Of a stretch of DNA of 47,551 nt, positions 7,000-13,723 are shown piece by piece. The stretch is from a virus. Position 1 is the first letter of the stretch. Each line of letters opens with the position of its first letter. Location: positions 1-47,551 of the IMG/VR virus record IMGVR_UViG_3300046715_000069; one strand, given 5' to 3'. The notes under the pieces are model-generated. The model saw nothing but the letters and a program-made list of their open reading frames with translations. It was not told the DNA's origin and did not search any database. Both the position numbers and the translations under genes were made by a program.

Positions 7000-7466
7000 T
7001 GGCCGACACCACGACGAGGCTGCATCTGGTGCCCGTCCGGTCCCGAGAGGCCCGCCGATTCGTCGCGATGTGGCACCGGCACCACCTGCCACCCGTAGGA
7101 CAGATCTTCGCCGTCGGCGTCGCCACCGACGACGGCGTCCTCTGCGGCGTCGCCATAGTCGGCCGGCCCGTCGCCCGACTCCTCGACAACGGCCAGACGC
7201 TGGAGGTCACCCGTACCGCCACCGACGGCACCCGCAACGTCAACTCGATGCTCTACGGGGCCTGCTGGCGGGCGGCATCGGCTCTCGGCTACACGCGACT
7301 GATCACCTACACCCAGGCCGGCGAAACCGGCGCTTCGCTGCGAGCAGCCGGATGGCGCGTCATCGCCGAGCGGCCGGCGCGCCCCGGTTGGGATAGGCCC
7401 TCGCGTCCTCGCCAGTTGCGCGGCACCGAAGAGATCCCCCGCACCCTCTGGGAGGCCGTGTCGTGA
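6999..7466 (+). CDS. XF1762-like phage protein, GNAT-like fold
   Basis: The 155-residue product shows conserved blocks I associate with the XF1762 family of phage proteins: FVAMWHRHHLPPVGQIFAVG, GVAIVGRPVARLLDNG, TLEVTRTATDGTRNVNSMLY, GACWRAASALGYTRLITYT and a C-terminal WDRPSRPR. The central RNVNSMLYGACWRAA helix and the following strand resemble the acetyl-CoA-binding part of GNAT acetyltransferases. No substrate is known to me. Either the GTG at 6996 or the ATG at 6999 could start it; the ATG gives a TGATG overlap and is preferred. The gene overlaps both neighbours. Acetyltransferase activity is inference. Confidence 0.75.
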   Translation: MADTTTRLHLVPVRSREARRFVAMWHRHHLPPVGQIFAVGVATDDGVLCGVAIVGRPVARLLDNGQTLEVTRTATDGTRNVNSMLYGACWRAASALGYTRLITYTQAGETGASLRAAGWRVIAERPARPGWDRPSRPRQLRGTEEIPRTLWEAVS

Positions 7467-8056
7467 GCGGCGGTACACGGCAGGGCGGGGAAGGCCGGTG
7501 CCGGTCGAGGGGGCGTCGGATGACGACTGACCGATCCGATTCGACCCCCGTGGGGCCGTCGAGCCGTCCCCGTCGCCGCCAGACGGCCCCGAACGGCTTC
7601 GGCGGGGGAATTCCCGCCGGGACGGCTCCCGTGGCCTCTACGGGGCGTACAGAGCTTCGAACCATCACCCCGCCCCCCTGCGGCCACCCCGACGCCCGCC
7701 CCGACTACTGCCCGAGCTGCCGCCGGGAACGCCACGACGCCATCTACACCATGCGGCACCGCGGCCACCACATCGTTGAAACCGCCGCCACCCGCAGCGA
7801 CGGACGCCACTACCGGCAGTGCCTCACCTGCGCACCCTGGCGCACACCACTCCTGCCCGGACCGCCACCACTCGACGAGATCGCCATCGAACGGGCAGTG
7901 GCCGGAGAACCGCCCGAGCGGATGCGGCCCGTGGAACGCCGCGCCGCGATCCTCCAGCTCCGGCCCAAGCCGGTTCCGCTCATCGCCGAACTCGTGGGCT
8001 GCTCCGAACGCACCGTGTGGCGCGCTCTCGCAGCCGCACGCGACCAAGCCGCATGA
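7463..8056 (+). CDS. Protein with zinc motif and C-terminal helix-turn-helix
   Basis: The gene starts at a GTGA overlap. The 197-residue product has a disordered basic N-terminus (about residues 1-65). A Cys/His cluster follows at about 72-90 (CGHPDARPDYCPSCRRERH) and CLTC in the middle. A C-terminal helix-turn-helix is visible (VERRAAILQLRPKPVPLIAE, LVGCSERTVWRALAAARDQ). This suggests a sequence-specific DNA-binding regulator. The first 20 residues could be dispensable, since an in-frame ATG lies at 7520. A hairpin terminator follows the stop. The target is unknown. Confidence 0.65.
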   Translation: MSGGTRQGGEGRCRSRGRRMTTDRSDSTPVGPSSRPRRRQTAPNGFGGGIPAGTAPVASTGRTELRTITPPPCGHPDARPDYCPSCRRERHDAIYTMRHRGHHIVETAATRSDGRHYRQCLTCAPWRTPLLPGPPPLDEIAIERAVAGEPPERMRPVERRAAILQLRPKPVPLIAELVGCSERTVWRALAAARDQAA

Positions 8057-8066
8057 CCCGCGTGGC

Positions 8067-8105
8067 CGGGCCGTCCCTTCCGCCGGTAACGGAAGGGCCG
8101 GCCCG
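8067..8105 (+). terminator. Hairpin, probable terminator or attenuator
   Basis: CCCTTCCG (8075-8082) pairs perfectly with CGGAAGGG (8090-8097), extended outwards by GGGCC/GGCCC pairing with small internal bulges. No T-run follows. It lies in the 104-nt gap before the gene at 8161, one of the few real gaps in the early operon. Confidence 0.5.
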
Positions 8106-8160
8106 TCACCCCGCGATCCCACCACACCCGCACCCGCCCACAACACCCTGGGAGAACCCC

Positions 8161-8496
8161 ATGTCGTACCCCACCCTCTTCGCCACCCCCGGCGTGAAGG
8201 CATTCGCCGAAGCCGTCGACACCGAGCGTCAGGCCCAGCTCGCCAAGTGGGGCGACCAGCACCACCCCGACGGAACCGGCATCAGCGACGCCCAGCGGAA
8301 GTTGGCCGACGATGCCCGCGCCGTCTGCCAGCAGGTCTTCGCAGAAGGCAAGGGCGACTGGGCCCACATCCTCATGGAAGAGATCCGTGAGGCGTTCGCC
8401 GAGTCCGACCCGGCCAAGCTCCGCGCCGAGCTGATTCAGTCCGCCGCCGTCATCGCCGCCTGGATCACCGACCTCGACAGCCGGCCCACCGCCTGA
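8161..8496 (+). CDS. MazG-like all-alpha phage protein
   Basis: The 111-residue product is all helical. It contains ERQAQLAKWGDQHHPDGTG, then ILMEEIREAFAESDPAKLRA and ELIQSAAVIAAWITDLD. The EExxE helix followed by a second acidic helix resembles the MazG-type all-alpha NTP pyrophosphohydrolase layout. The second helix has ELIQ where ExxD is usual, so catalysis is uncertain. The ATG at 8161 has GGGAGAA upstream. An in-frame ATG at 8053 in an ATGA overlap would add 36 unlikely residues translated through a hairpin. If active, it might clean up nucleotides during replication. Confidence 0.55.
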   Translation: MSYPTLFATPGVKAFAEAVDTERQAQLAKWGDQHHPDGTGISDAQRKLADDARAVCQQVFAEGKGDWAHILMEEIREAFAESDPAKLRAELIQSAAVIAAWITDLDSRPTA

Positions 8497-8513
8497 ACCC
8501 CACCCCCCTGTTC

Positions 8514-8540
8514 GCGTTCCCGGGTGCCGCCCGGGGACGC
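8514..8540 (+). terminator. Hairpin, probable terminator
   Basis: GCGTTCCCGGG (8514-8524) pairs over 11 bp, with one G-T pair, to CCCGGGGACGC (8530-8540) around a 5-nt loop. It follows the MazG-like gene by 17 nt. No T-tract is present. Confidence 0.5.
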
Positions 8541-8558
8541 GGGCCAGAAAGGACCACC

Positions 8559-8945
8559 GTGACCGCCACCGAGGCCATCCGACGCAACCTCAGCCGCACC
8601 GGCAACCGCTGGTACGACCTCCTCGCCATAGCGCACGGCTACTGCAACCGTCGCTCCCGCACCGACGACACCCCAGCGGGCGGAGGCGGCTACACCCACT
8701 GGCGGTGTGCACTCCGCCGCCGCCACAACGGAATGCACCGCTACGGCAACTACGTGTGGACAGACGACGGCGCCGTCGACTACCTGCCCGCACCTGTCGG
8801 AAGCGGCAAGGAGGCGTGGCAACCGAAGAAATGGGACCGCAGCCTGACGCCGACGCGCCGCCAAGCCCGCGCGATGCGCCAGTGGGTCGACGGTCAGCAC
8901 AAGAAGCGCCACACGCTCACCGCCCCTGAGAGGCCCAGCCGATGA
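8559..8945 (+). CDS. Hypothetical protein
   Basis: The GTG at 8559 follows AGAAAGGA. The 128-residue product has an N-terminal helix (ATEAIRRNLSRTGNRWYDLL) and a middle with scattered Cys/His/Trp (AHGYCNRRS, THWRCALRRRHNG). A basic C-terminus follows (DRSLTPTRRQARAMRQWVDG). The middle could hold a metal ion, but no standard spacing is seen. It is followed by an ATGA overlap. Function unknown. Confidence 0.6.
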   Translation: MTATEAIRRNLSRTGNRWYDLLAIAHGYCNRRSRTDDTPAGGGGYTHWRCALRRRHNGMHRYGNYVWTDDGAVDYLPAPVGSGKEAWQPKKWDRSLTPTRRQARAMRQWVDGQHKKRHTLTAPERPSR

Positions 8946-9154
8946 ATGCCGCACCGATCACCGCGTGCCTGCTCCACGCCGACTACCACGCCATGGATGC
9001 TGACTGCTGGGACGTCACCACCGGCTGGTACTTCGACCACCAAGACGAGCCGACCCGGCAGCAGCGGAACGCCTACCAGGCCGCCGTCGAACGCCGCATC
9101 CTCGACGGACTCCGCCCCACCGTTCCTGCCGTCGGGGAGCAGCCCCATGCCTGA
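8942..9154 (+). CDS. Small hypothetical protein
   Basis: This 70-residue product starts at an ATGA overlap. It has a Cys/His/Asp-rich first half (CLLHADYHAMDADCWDVTTG) and an amphipathic helix (RQQRNAYQAAVERRILDGL). The stop lies inside the next gene's first codons (8-nt overlap, ATGCCTGA). No family was recognised. Confidence 0.55.
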   Translation: MNAAPITACLLHADYHAMDADCWDVTTGWYFDHQDEPTRQQRNAYQAAVERRILDGLRPTVPAVGEQPHA

Positions 9155-9626
9155 CACGACACTGCCGGACGGCCACCCCATCCCGTGGGACCAGCTCAAG
9201 CCCTACGAGCAGCACCAAGGCGGCTACTGGCTCTACGGCCCCCACTGCGACGTGTACGGCAACGGCAAGCAGTGGGTTCCCGTACCCCGGCCCGAGGAGC
9301 CCGGCGAACTCGACAGCGCCCTCCGCCAGATCGAGCACCTCGCTGCCCGGATCGGCACGCGCGCCAAGGAGACCAGCAACGCGGACATGGCCGCGCTTGC
9401 CGCCGCCGTCCTGGGCGCGTCCAAGCCCGGCGTCCAGTACGGATTCAAGCTCCGCGACGGCACGCTGCTGGATTTCGACACCAAGGCCCACCGTGACGCC
9501 CGCATGGCCGACTTCCTAGAAGCCGAATGGCAGGTCACCCCGCTGATCCGCCAGGCGTGGCCCGCGAAGTACGGCGAATGGACCGAAGAGACCCGTGCCA
9601 CCACCCCCGGAGCCCCCGATGCCTGA
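9147..9626 (+). CDS. Hypothetical protein
   Basis: The start overlaps the preceding stop by 8 nt. The 159-residue product contains a Tyr/Trp-rich N-terminal segment (YEQHQGGYWLYGPHCDVYGN), a helix (LDSALRQIEHLAARIGTRAK) and a beta-like motif (GVQYGFKLRDGTLLDFD). The C-terminal region ends with AWPAKYGEWTEETR. No known domain was seen. The next gene begins with the same 8-nt ATGCCTGA overlap. Confidence 0.55.
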   Translation: MPDTTLPDGHPIPWDQLKPYEQHQGGYWLYGPHCDVYGNGKQWVPVPRPEEPGELDSALRQIEHLAARIGTRAKETSNADMAALAAAVLGASKPGVQYGFKLRDGTLLDFDTKAHRDARMADFLEAEWQVTPLIRQAWPAKYGEWTEETRATTPGAPDA

Positions 9627-10047
9627 CGACACCCCGCCCGCCCCCGACTCCGCCCAGGCCACCAGCCGCGACCGCACCTGCGACGCCACCACCAGCGGCG
9701 GCACCCTGCACCCCGCCACGTTCGGCCCCTGCACGCGCGACCGCGGCCACGACGCCCACCGGGACGCCAACGGAGACGCCTGGTACAGCCCCGGACAAGG
9801 CGATGCCCGCGAACGCGCCGAACGCGCCGAAGCCGCACTCGCTGCGGGGATCCCGCTCATCTGCTCCGACGAACGGCATGAGGCCAAGGTCGAGGCGCTG
9901 GAAGCCGCACTCGACCGGGTGCGGGACCTCGCCGGCCGCCTCGACGGTTTCGCCGACGTGGCCCTCACGGTGCCGGACCGGGAGCTGTATCAGACCCTCG
10001 CCCGCAGCCTGCGCGAGGCCATCGACGGACAGAAGCCCACGCCGTGA
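9619..10047 (+). CDS. Coiled-coil hypothetical protein with Cys/His cluster
   Basis: The 142-residue product is read from the ATG of an 8-nt ATGCCTGA overlap; an in-frame ATG at 9595 is less likely. An N-terminal Cys/His cluster (RTCDATTSG, then GPCTRDRGHDAH) precedes a long Ala/Glu-rich helix (ARERAERAEAALAAG, then HEAKVEALEAALDRVRDL). The helix probably forms a coiled coil. It is followed by a GTGA overlap. Function unknown. Confidence 0.55.
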   Translation: MPDDTPPAPDSAQATSRDRTCDATTSGGTLHPATFGPCTRDRGHDAHRDANGDAWYSPGQGDARERAERAEAALAAGIPLICSDERHEAKVEALEAALDRVRDLAGRLDGFADVALTVPDRELYQTLARSLREAIDGQKPTP

Positions 10048-10328
10048 CCGGCCGTCTGACCGCTGCGAAGGCCCGTGCTGTGATCGATGCCGCGGCCCTC
10101 GTCAAGGCCCCGTCGTGGTCGGAGGATCGGCGGTGGCACGTCACGTCCGGCGGGACCATCCTCGTGATCGTCGAACCGTCCTACGGCGGGGCATCCCGCT
10201 CAGGCCGCAACGGCTGGACCTGGTGGCTCGCCAACAGCGCCCGCATGCACAACACGCCCCGCGCCACCCGCGAACAAGCCGCCGTCGCCGGGTTGGCCGC
10301 ATGGGAACGATCCGCCACCACACGGTGA
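10044..10328 (+). CDS. Small hypothetical protein
   Basis: The gene starts at a GTGA overlap. The 94-residue product has an N-terminal helix (TAAKARAVIDAAALVKAPSW), a beta hairpin (RWHVTSGGTILVIVEPSY) and a Trp-rich segment (NGWTWWLANSARMHN) ending in a helix. The look is of a small compact alpha/beta domain. No family was recognised. Confidence 0.55.
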   Translation: MTGRLTAAKARAVIDAAALVKAPSWSEDRRWHVTSGGTILVIVEPSYGGASRSGRNGWTWWLANSARMHNTPRATREQAAVAGLAAWERSATTR

Positions 10329-10567
10329 CCCGCCACACTGGCCCCATGACCCCAGACGCCCCGCTGCTACCCGGCCTCGCTACGGACGCCGAGCTCGCGG
10401 CGGGGCGTCGCGTCATCCGCTGCGGAATGTGCGGCAGGCCGTTGGCGGGCCGGGAGGCCCGGCTGCGCGGTGTGGGAGATGGCTGCGCCCACAAGCTCGG
10501 CACAGACCCCACCGTGCGGCAGCCCGGGCGGTTCGAGGTCGAGCAGGACTGGCTGTTCGGGGAGTGA
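10325..10567 (+). CDS. DUF6011-like small zinc protein
   Basis: The 80-residue product carries IRCGMCGRPLAGREARLRGV, then GDGCAHKLG. This CxxCGRxL...R-x-G-x-G-x2-C arrangement matches the DUF6011-type zinc motif common in actinobacteria and their phages. The GTG at 10325 is preferred because it gives the usual GTGA overlap; ATGs at 10301 and 10346 are in frame. It is the last gene of the early operon before the promoter region at 10568-10664. Function unknown. Confidence 0.6.
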   Translation: MTRHTGPMTPDAPLLPGLATDAELAAGRRVIRCGMCGRPLAGREARLRGVGDGCAHKLGTDPTVRQPGRFEVEQDWLFGE

Positions 10568-10664
10568 GCCGGGCTGCTCCAACGCGCCATCCGGGCCCGT
10601 GGGTTGCTCGCGTCAACTCTCGATAACATGCAATATCGCGGGCGAAAAACCGGTACAATTAGGC
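10568..10664 (+). promoter_or_regulatory. Promoter region of the integrase unit, probably leaderless
   Basis: TACAAT (10654-10659) fits TANNNT and lies 5 nt before the ATG at 10665, so transcription would begin at or next to the start codon. There is no ribosome-binding site. Leaderless messages of this kind are common in Streptomyces. The 45 bases before it are unusually AT-rich for this window. CGATA (10621-10625) and TATCG (10634-10638) form an inverted repeat where a -35 would be, a possible repressor site. GTTG...CAAC slightly upstream is another short inverted repeat. No consensus -35 is visible. Confidence 0.5.
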
Positions 10665-11084
10665 ATGATGAATCGACATGATCCAAACTGGTTGTGGGAG
10701 TTCCAGGCCGAGGACTTCGTACACGCCCGGCTCCGCGAAGGCCTCGCCGAAGCCGAAGCGTTGCCTCCTGGCCGCGAGCGCGACGCCGCGGTGGACCGCG
10801 TCATCTCCCTCCGCCTCGCCGTCGTCCAGCACTCGCCCTACGTGGACAAGGACGGTCAGAGTTGGGGCCGGTGCATCACCTGTCCCGGCGCCTGCGGCTT
10901 CCCCTGCTCGACGATGCGCTTCTTCACCCGCATGTGGCGGCAGCACCCCGACTACCGAGCCGGATGGAACGAGACGCTCGACGGAGAGACCGGTCCGACG
11001 GACTGGTCGCGCGAGCAACTGCGTCTCGCAGAACTCGGTGGCTACCGCAACGAGTTCCTCGCTGAGCACCCGGACGCGGCATGA
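10665..11084 (+). CDS. First gene of the integrase unit, hypothetical
   Basis: The 139-residue product starts at the first of two adjacent ATGs (10665 or 10668), with no ribosome-binding site but a -10-like TACAAT just upstream. It has an N-terminal helix (WLWEFQAEDFVHARLREGLA), then VDRVISLRLAVVQHSPYVDK and a Cys cluster CITCPGACGFPCSTMRFF. A C-terminal segment follows (WSREQLRLAELGGYRNEFLA). The protein resembles small actinophage proteins adjacent to DUF6221-like genes, but I do not recognise a function. It is coupled by ATGA to the next gene and through it to the integrase. Confidence 0.6.
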   Translation: MMNRHDPNWLWEFQAEDFVHARLREGLAEAEALPPGRERDAAVDRVISLRLAVVQHSPYVDKDGQSWGRCITCPGACGFPCSTMRFFTRMWRQHPDYRAGWNETLDGETGPTDWSREQLRLAELGGYRNEFLAEHPDAA

Positions 11085-11269
11085 CCGAGTCTGTCGCCCC
11101 GCCGTCGGACGTTCCCATGACCCGCGAAGAGCTGGAAGAAACGGTTGCCGCCGTCATCTGCTGCCATACGCGGATGAGCCCCGCCGTCCGGTGGGAGATC
11201 GACCTCCTGATGGGCGCGGTCGACAAGCACATCGCGCTCCGCCTCGCCGAATCGAAGGACCAGCCGTGA
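11081..11269 (+). CDS. Small protein directly upstream of the integrase
   Basis: The 62-residue product begins at an ATGA overlap and ends in a GTGA overlap with the integrase. It is helical (REELEETVAAVICCHTRMSP, RWEIDLLMGAVDKHIALRLA). Its position is that of a possible recombination accessory protein. It lacks the winged-helix signature of an excisionase. Function unknown. Confidence 0.55.
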   Translation: MTESVAPPSDVPMTREELEETVAAVICCHTRMSPAVRWEIDLLMGAVDKHIALRLAESKDQP

Positions 11270-12285
11270 CCGATGCCCTCGTTCCACACCAGCCGGACGC
11301 CGCCCCCGCCGTCTACGACGCTGCGACGCTCGCCGTCCTCGCCGCCATGGAGAAGGCTGCGGACGAGCACATCGACGGCCTGATCCCCAAAAACACCAAG
11401 CGCGGCTACGAGAACGACTGGGACCTCTGGGAAGAGTTCCACGACTGGCTCGCCGACCGCACCGGCCACCGCATGCCGTCGACCGCCGTCACCAAGGGCA
11501 CCCTCGTCGGATTCGTCGTCTGGCTCGACACGATCAAGCTCGCCGCACCCAGCAGCATCGACCGCAGGATCACAGGCGTCACCGTCACCGCCCGCCGTGA
11601 ACACGGCATCGAGGTACCCAAAGAGGCGACGGTCGCCGCCCGGAAAGCCCTCAAGCCGCTCAAGGTCGACGAAGACCGCATCGCACGCGGCCGAGGACAA
11701 GCCAGAGCCGCCACCCCCGAACAGCTCAAGCAGATGGCTGCCGCCGTGCCCGAGGGACTCACCGGCCTACGCGACCGTGCACTTTGGCTCATGGCGTTCT
11801 TCATTGCTGGCCGCTCCGCCGAAGTCGCGGCTCTCCGCGCCGACGGCATCACCCTCCACGGCAAGGGCCTCAACGTGCGGGTGCCCGGCGTCAAAGGCAA
11901 GGAAGCCCGCGAGGTCGTCGTCACCTACAGCGAGAACCCTGACCTGTGCCCCGTCCGTGCGTGGCTCACCTGGAAGACCGCCTCCGGCATCAGTAGCGGC
12001 GCGGCCTTCCGCGCCATCGACCGATGGGGCAACATGCCCAACCGGCACCTCACCGCCGAGACCGTCCGCGAGATCATCGCTGCCAACGCCGAACGAGCCG
12101 GCGTCGCCGTCCGACTCACCGGCCACAGCATGCGCTCCGGGTTCATCACCGCCTCCCGCGCCGCGGGCAAGCGCGAAGAGAAGATCCGCGAGCAGTCCGG
12201 ACACGCCCCGAACAGCCCCGTCTTCTGGCGCTACATCCGCGAAGCCGACAAGTGGATCGACGCCGCATCGGAAGGGATCCTGTGA
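11266..12285 (+). CDS. int: Tyrosine recombinase (integrase)
   Basis: The 339-residue protein has a core-binding domain (about residues 25-130; NTKRGYENDWDLWEEFHDWL) and a catalytic domain (about 150-335). The tyrosine recombinase residues are visible: Arg183 in FIAGRSAEVAAL, Lys210/212 in VPGVKGKEA, His287-x-x-Arg290 in LTGHSMRSGF, His313 in QSGHAPNS and Tyr323 in FWRYIREAD. It therefore looks active. It should catalyse site-specific insertion and excision, probably between attP and a host attB. The GTG start lies in a GTGA overlap. It sits mid-window rather than at an end, unlike a typical integrated prophage. No arm-binding N-terminal domain of lambda type is obvious. Confidence 0.92.
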   Translation: MTDALVPHQPDAAPAVYDAATLAVLAAMEKAADEHIDGLIPKNTKRGYENDWDLWEEFHDWLADRTGHRMPSTAVTKGTLVGFVVWLDTIKLAAPSSIDRRITGVTVTARREHGIEVPKEATVAARKALKPLKVDEDRIARGRGQARAATPEQLKQMAAAVPEGLTGLRDRALWLMAFFIAGRSAEVAALRADGITLHGKGLNVRVPGVKGKEAREVVVTYSENPDLCPVRAWLTWKTASGISSGAAFRAIDRWGNMPNRHLTAETVREIIAANAERAGVAVRLTGHSMRSGFITASRAAGKREEKIREQSGHAPNSPVFWRYIREADKWIDAASEGIL

Positions 12286-12812
12286 CCGACGATCTGGTAC
12301 GTGCACGCCAAGAGGTCAAGCGCCAAACTGCAGCCGAGCTTGAGTGGCTGGGGGCGACGACCGTCGGACGCCCCAGCTTCGCCGAGGCAGAGGCGCTGGA
12401 CCGACGAGGAATCCCCGCCTGTCACGCGTGGGCCGTTCCTGAGGCAGACGTTCCGCCGCATCTGTCGGCGGTGCAGGCGCTACGACGGTGGCAGGACGGA
12501 TCATGCGCCCTGTGTACAGCCTCCGGCGGCCGCCTCCTCGTCGACCATTGCCATCAGAGCGGTCTCATTCGCGGACTGCTCTGCACCAGCTGCAACACGA
12601 CGGAATGCCTGCAAGACGCGCCCGCGTTCGTCGCCTACCGCGAGCGACCGCCCGCCGTGATGCTCGGGGTCGAGGAGCAGTACGGCTATCCCTGGGATGG
12701 CTTCGGACTCCCGGCAGGCGCCAAAGCGGCAAGCGCTATACGGCACGCCGACGCCGCCGACGCGCTGTTCGCGGGCGTCCTCGATCGCTTCCGTACCGGC
12801 GGCCACAGCTGA
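12282..12812 (+). CDS. Endonuclease VII-fold HNH nuclease
   Basis: The 176-residue product has a helical N-terminal half (QTAAELEWLGATTVGRPSFA). The recombination endonuclease VII motif lies at about residues 75-110: CALCTASGGRLLVDHCHQSG, LIRGLLCTSCNTTE. Both zinc knuckles (CxxC) and the DH-x-H-x-G core are intact, so it is probably active. T4 endonuclease VII resolves branched DNA before packaging; smaller relatives are often nicking or homing enzymes. It starts in a GTGA overlap with the integrase, so both are made together. A role in recombination is possible but not shown. Confidence 0.8.
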   Translation: MTDDLVRARQEVKRQTAAELEWLGATTVGRPSFAEAEALDRRGIPACHAWAVPEADVPPHLSAVQALRRWQDGSCALCTASGGRLLVDHCHQSGLIRGLLCTSCNTTECLQDAPAFVAYRERPPAVMLGVEEQYGYPWDGFGLPAGAKAASAIRHADAADALFAGVLDRFRTGGHS

Positions 12813-12904
12813 GGGCGGCCTGTGTCACAACTAGGTCACTGAGCCCACCGGCCACCAAGCGGACTGTCACGATCACGCCCTGACCACCACGAGGGGGATG
12901 GATC
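12813..12904. other. Intergenic segment with GTCAC repeats, possible attP region
   Basis: This 92-nt gap follows the integrase unit. GTCAC occurs three times in direct orientation, at 12824, 12835 and 12866, spaced by 11 and 31 nt, close to one and three helical turns. Direct repeats phased like this are typical of integrase arm or accessory-protein sites. No core site can be identified without the host attB. The ribosome-binding site for the next gene (GAGGGGGA) is at its end. Confidence 0.3.
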
Positions 12905-13348
12905 GTGCACAACCGCACCACACTCGCCACCGGCCTGCTCGCCGCCGCCGCACTGCTCACCGCCTGCTCCAGCGGCAGCGGGGGAGGCGACGGCACTCTC
13001 AGCAGCAAGTGGAAGGGGCCGCTCGACGCGCTCGCCCGCAGTGGCGGCGTGGCCGCCTGCCAGGACTTCAGTACCACCGACTGCCTCACCGCAATGACCA
13101 GCGCGGCCAGGACGACCGCCAACATCCTGAGGGACCTGAATGACGGAGGGCTCGTTGACCAGTACCCGACGACCGTCGCCGCGCTGCAAAAGTACGCTGC
13201 AGCCAACCAGGACTTCTCGGACGCCGGCTGCCCCGGCAACCCTGATGCCGGGACGATCCTCAACCAGTGCTATGGCGACGCCTCGACGGTCACCGTCGGC
13301 GTGACCAACCTGGAGGCCGACATGCAGGCCGACGAGAGCGGAAACTGA
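12905..13348 (+). CDS. Putative lipoprotein next to the integrase unit
   Basis: The GTG at 12905 follows GAGGGGGA. The 147-residue precursor has a basic start (HNRTT), a hydrophobic core (LATGLLAAAALL) and a lipobox LLTAC with Cys21, then a Ser/Gly linker. The mature part is helical with four more cysteines (VAACQDFSTTDC, DAGCPGNPD, LNQCYGD), possibly forming two disulfides. It should be anchored to the outer face of the membrane. Phage lipoproteins beside lysogeny genes sometimes block superinfection (for example Ltp of phage TP-J34). That role is inference from location; no sequence match was recognised. Confidence 0.75.
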   Translation: MHNRTTLATGLLAAAALLTACSSGSGGGDGTLSSKWKGPLDALARSGGVAACQDFSTTDCLTAMTSAARTTANILRDLNDGGLVDQYPTTVAALQKYAAANQDFSDAGCPGNPDAGTILNQCYGDASTVTVGVTNLEADMQADESGN

Positions 13349-13385
13349 CCGGGGCCGTGTCGGGTGTACGGAGCACAATGACGGC

Positions 13386-13538
13386 ATGAGGCAGCCGGAT
13401 CCGAACGACCCGATCGTGCGCTCGGTCCTGCGGGCGTTCAGGCTCAAGCCGCGTCACATCGGGATCGGCCTGCTCGCCATCGACGGGCACGCCTACCGCC
13501 GGCGGCAGCGCAACCGCGTGAAGAGGAGAAGGCGATGA
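13386..13538 (+). CDS. 50-residue strongly basic protein
   Basis: The ATG at 13386 opens a 50-codon frame whose stop overlaps the next ATG (ATGA at 13535). The product has a short helix (IVRSVLRAFRL), a hydrophobic stretch (HIGIGLLAID) and a tail with a dense run of arginines and lysines (AYRRRQRNRVKRRRR). It could bind nucleic acid or an acidic partner. The start lacks a strong ribosome-binding site. The coupling and sharp charge pattern support it as a gene. Confidence 0.5.
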   Translation: MRQPDPNDPIVRSVLRAFRLKPRHIGIGLLAIDGHAYRRRQRNRVKRRRR

Positions 13539-13723
13539 GCCACCGTCCGTATCCGAGTTGGGAGCGCGCCTTGAACCAGCTGTGGCGGCATTGCGCACCC
13601 CGCCTCATTGCGGCTCACGCTGCTGACCGCAACGCTCTCGCTGACTTCGTCTTCGACGCGCACCCTGACCTGCGCGAGCTGGACTCGATGCTCGACAACG
13701 CCTACCGGACGGACGGCCAGTGA
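13535..13723 (+). CDS. Small helical hypothetical protein
   Basis: A 62-residue product between ATGA and GTGA overlaps, with AGGAGAAGG upstream of its ATG. It is helical throughout (WERALNQLWRHCAPRLIAAH, ADFVFDAHPDLRELDSMLDN). Not recognised. Confidence 0.55.
   Translation: MSHRPYPSWERALNQLWRHCAPRLIAAHAADRNALADFVFDAHPDLRELDSMLDNAYRTDGQ

Noticed and set aside
8053-8160. Upstream ATG in an ATGA overlap that would extend the MazG-like protein by 36 residues
   Set aside because: The extra part is Pro/His-rich and encoded by a hairpin. The ATG at 8161 has its own GGGAGAA and fits the expected protein start.
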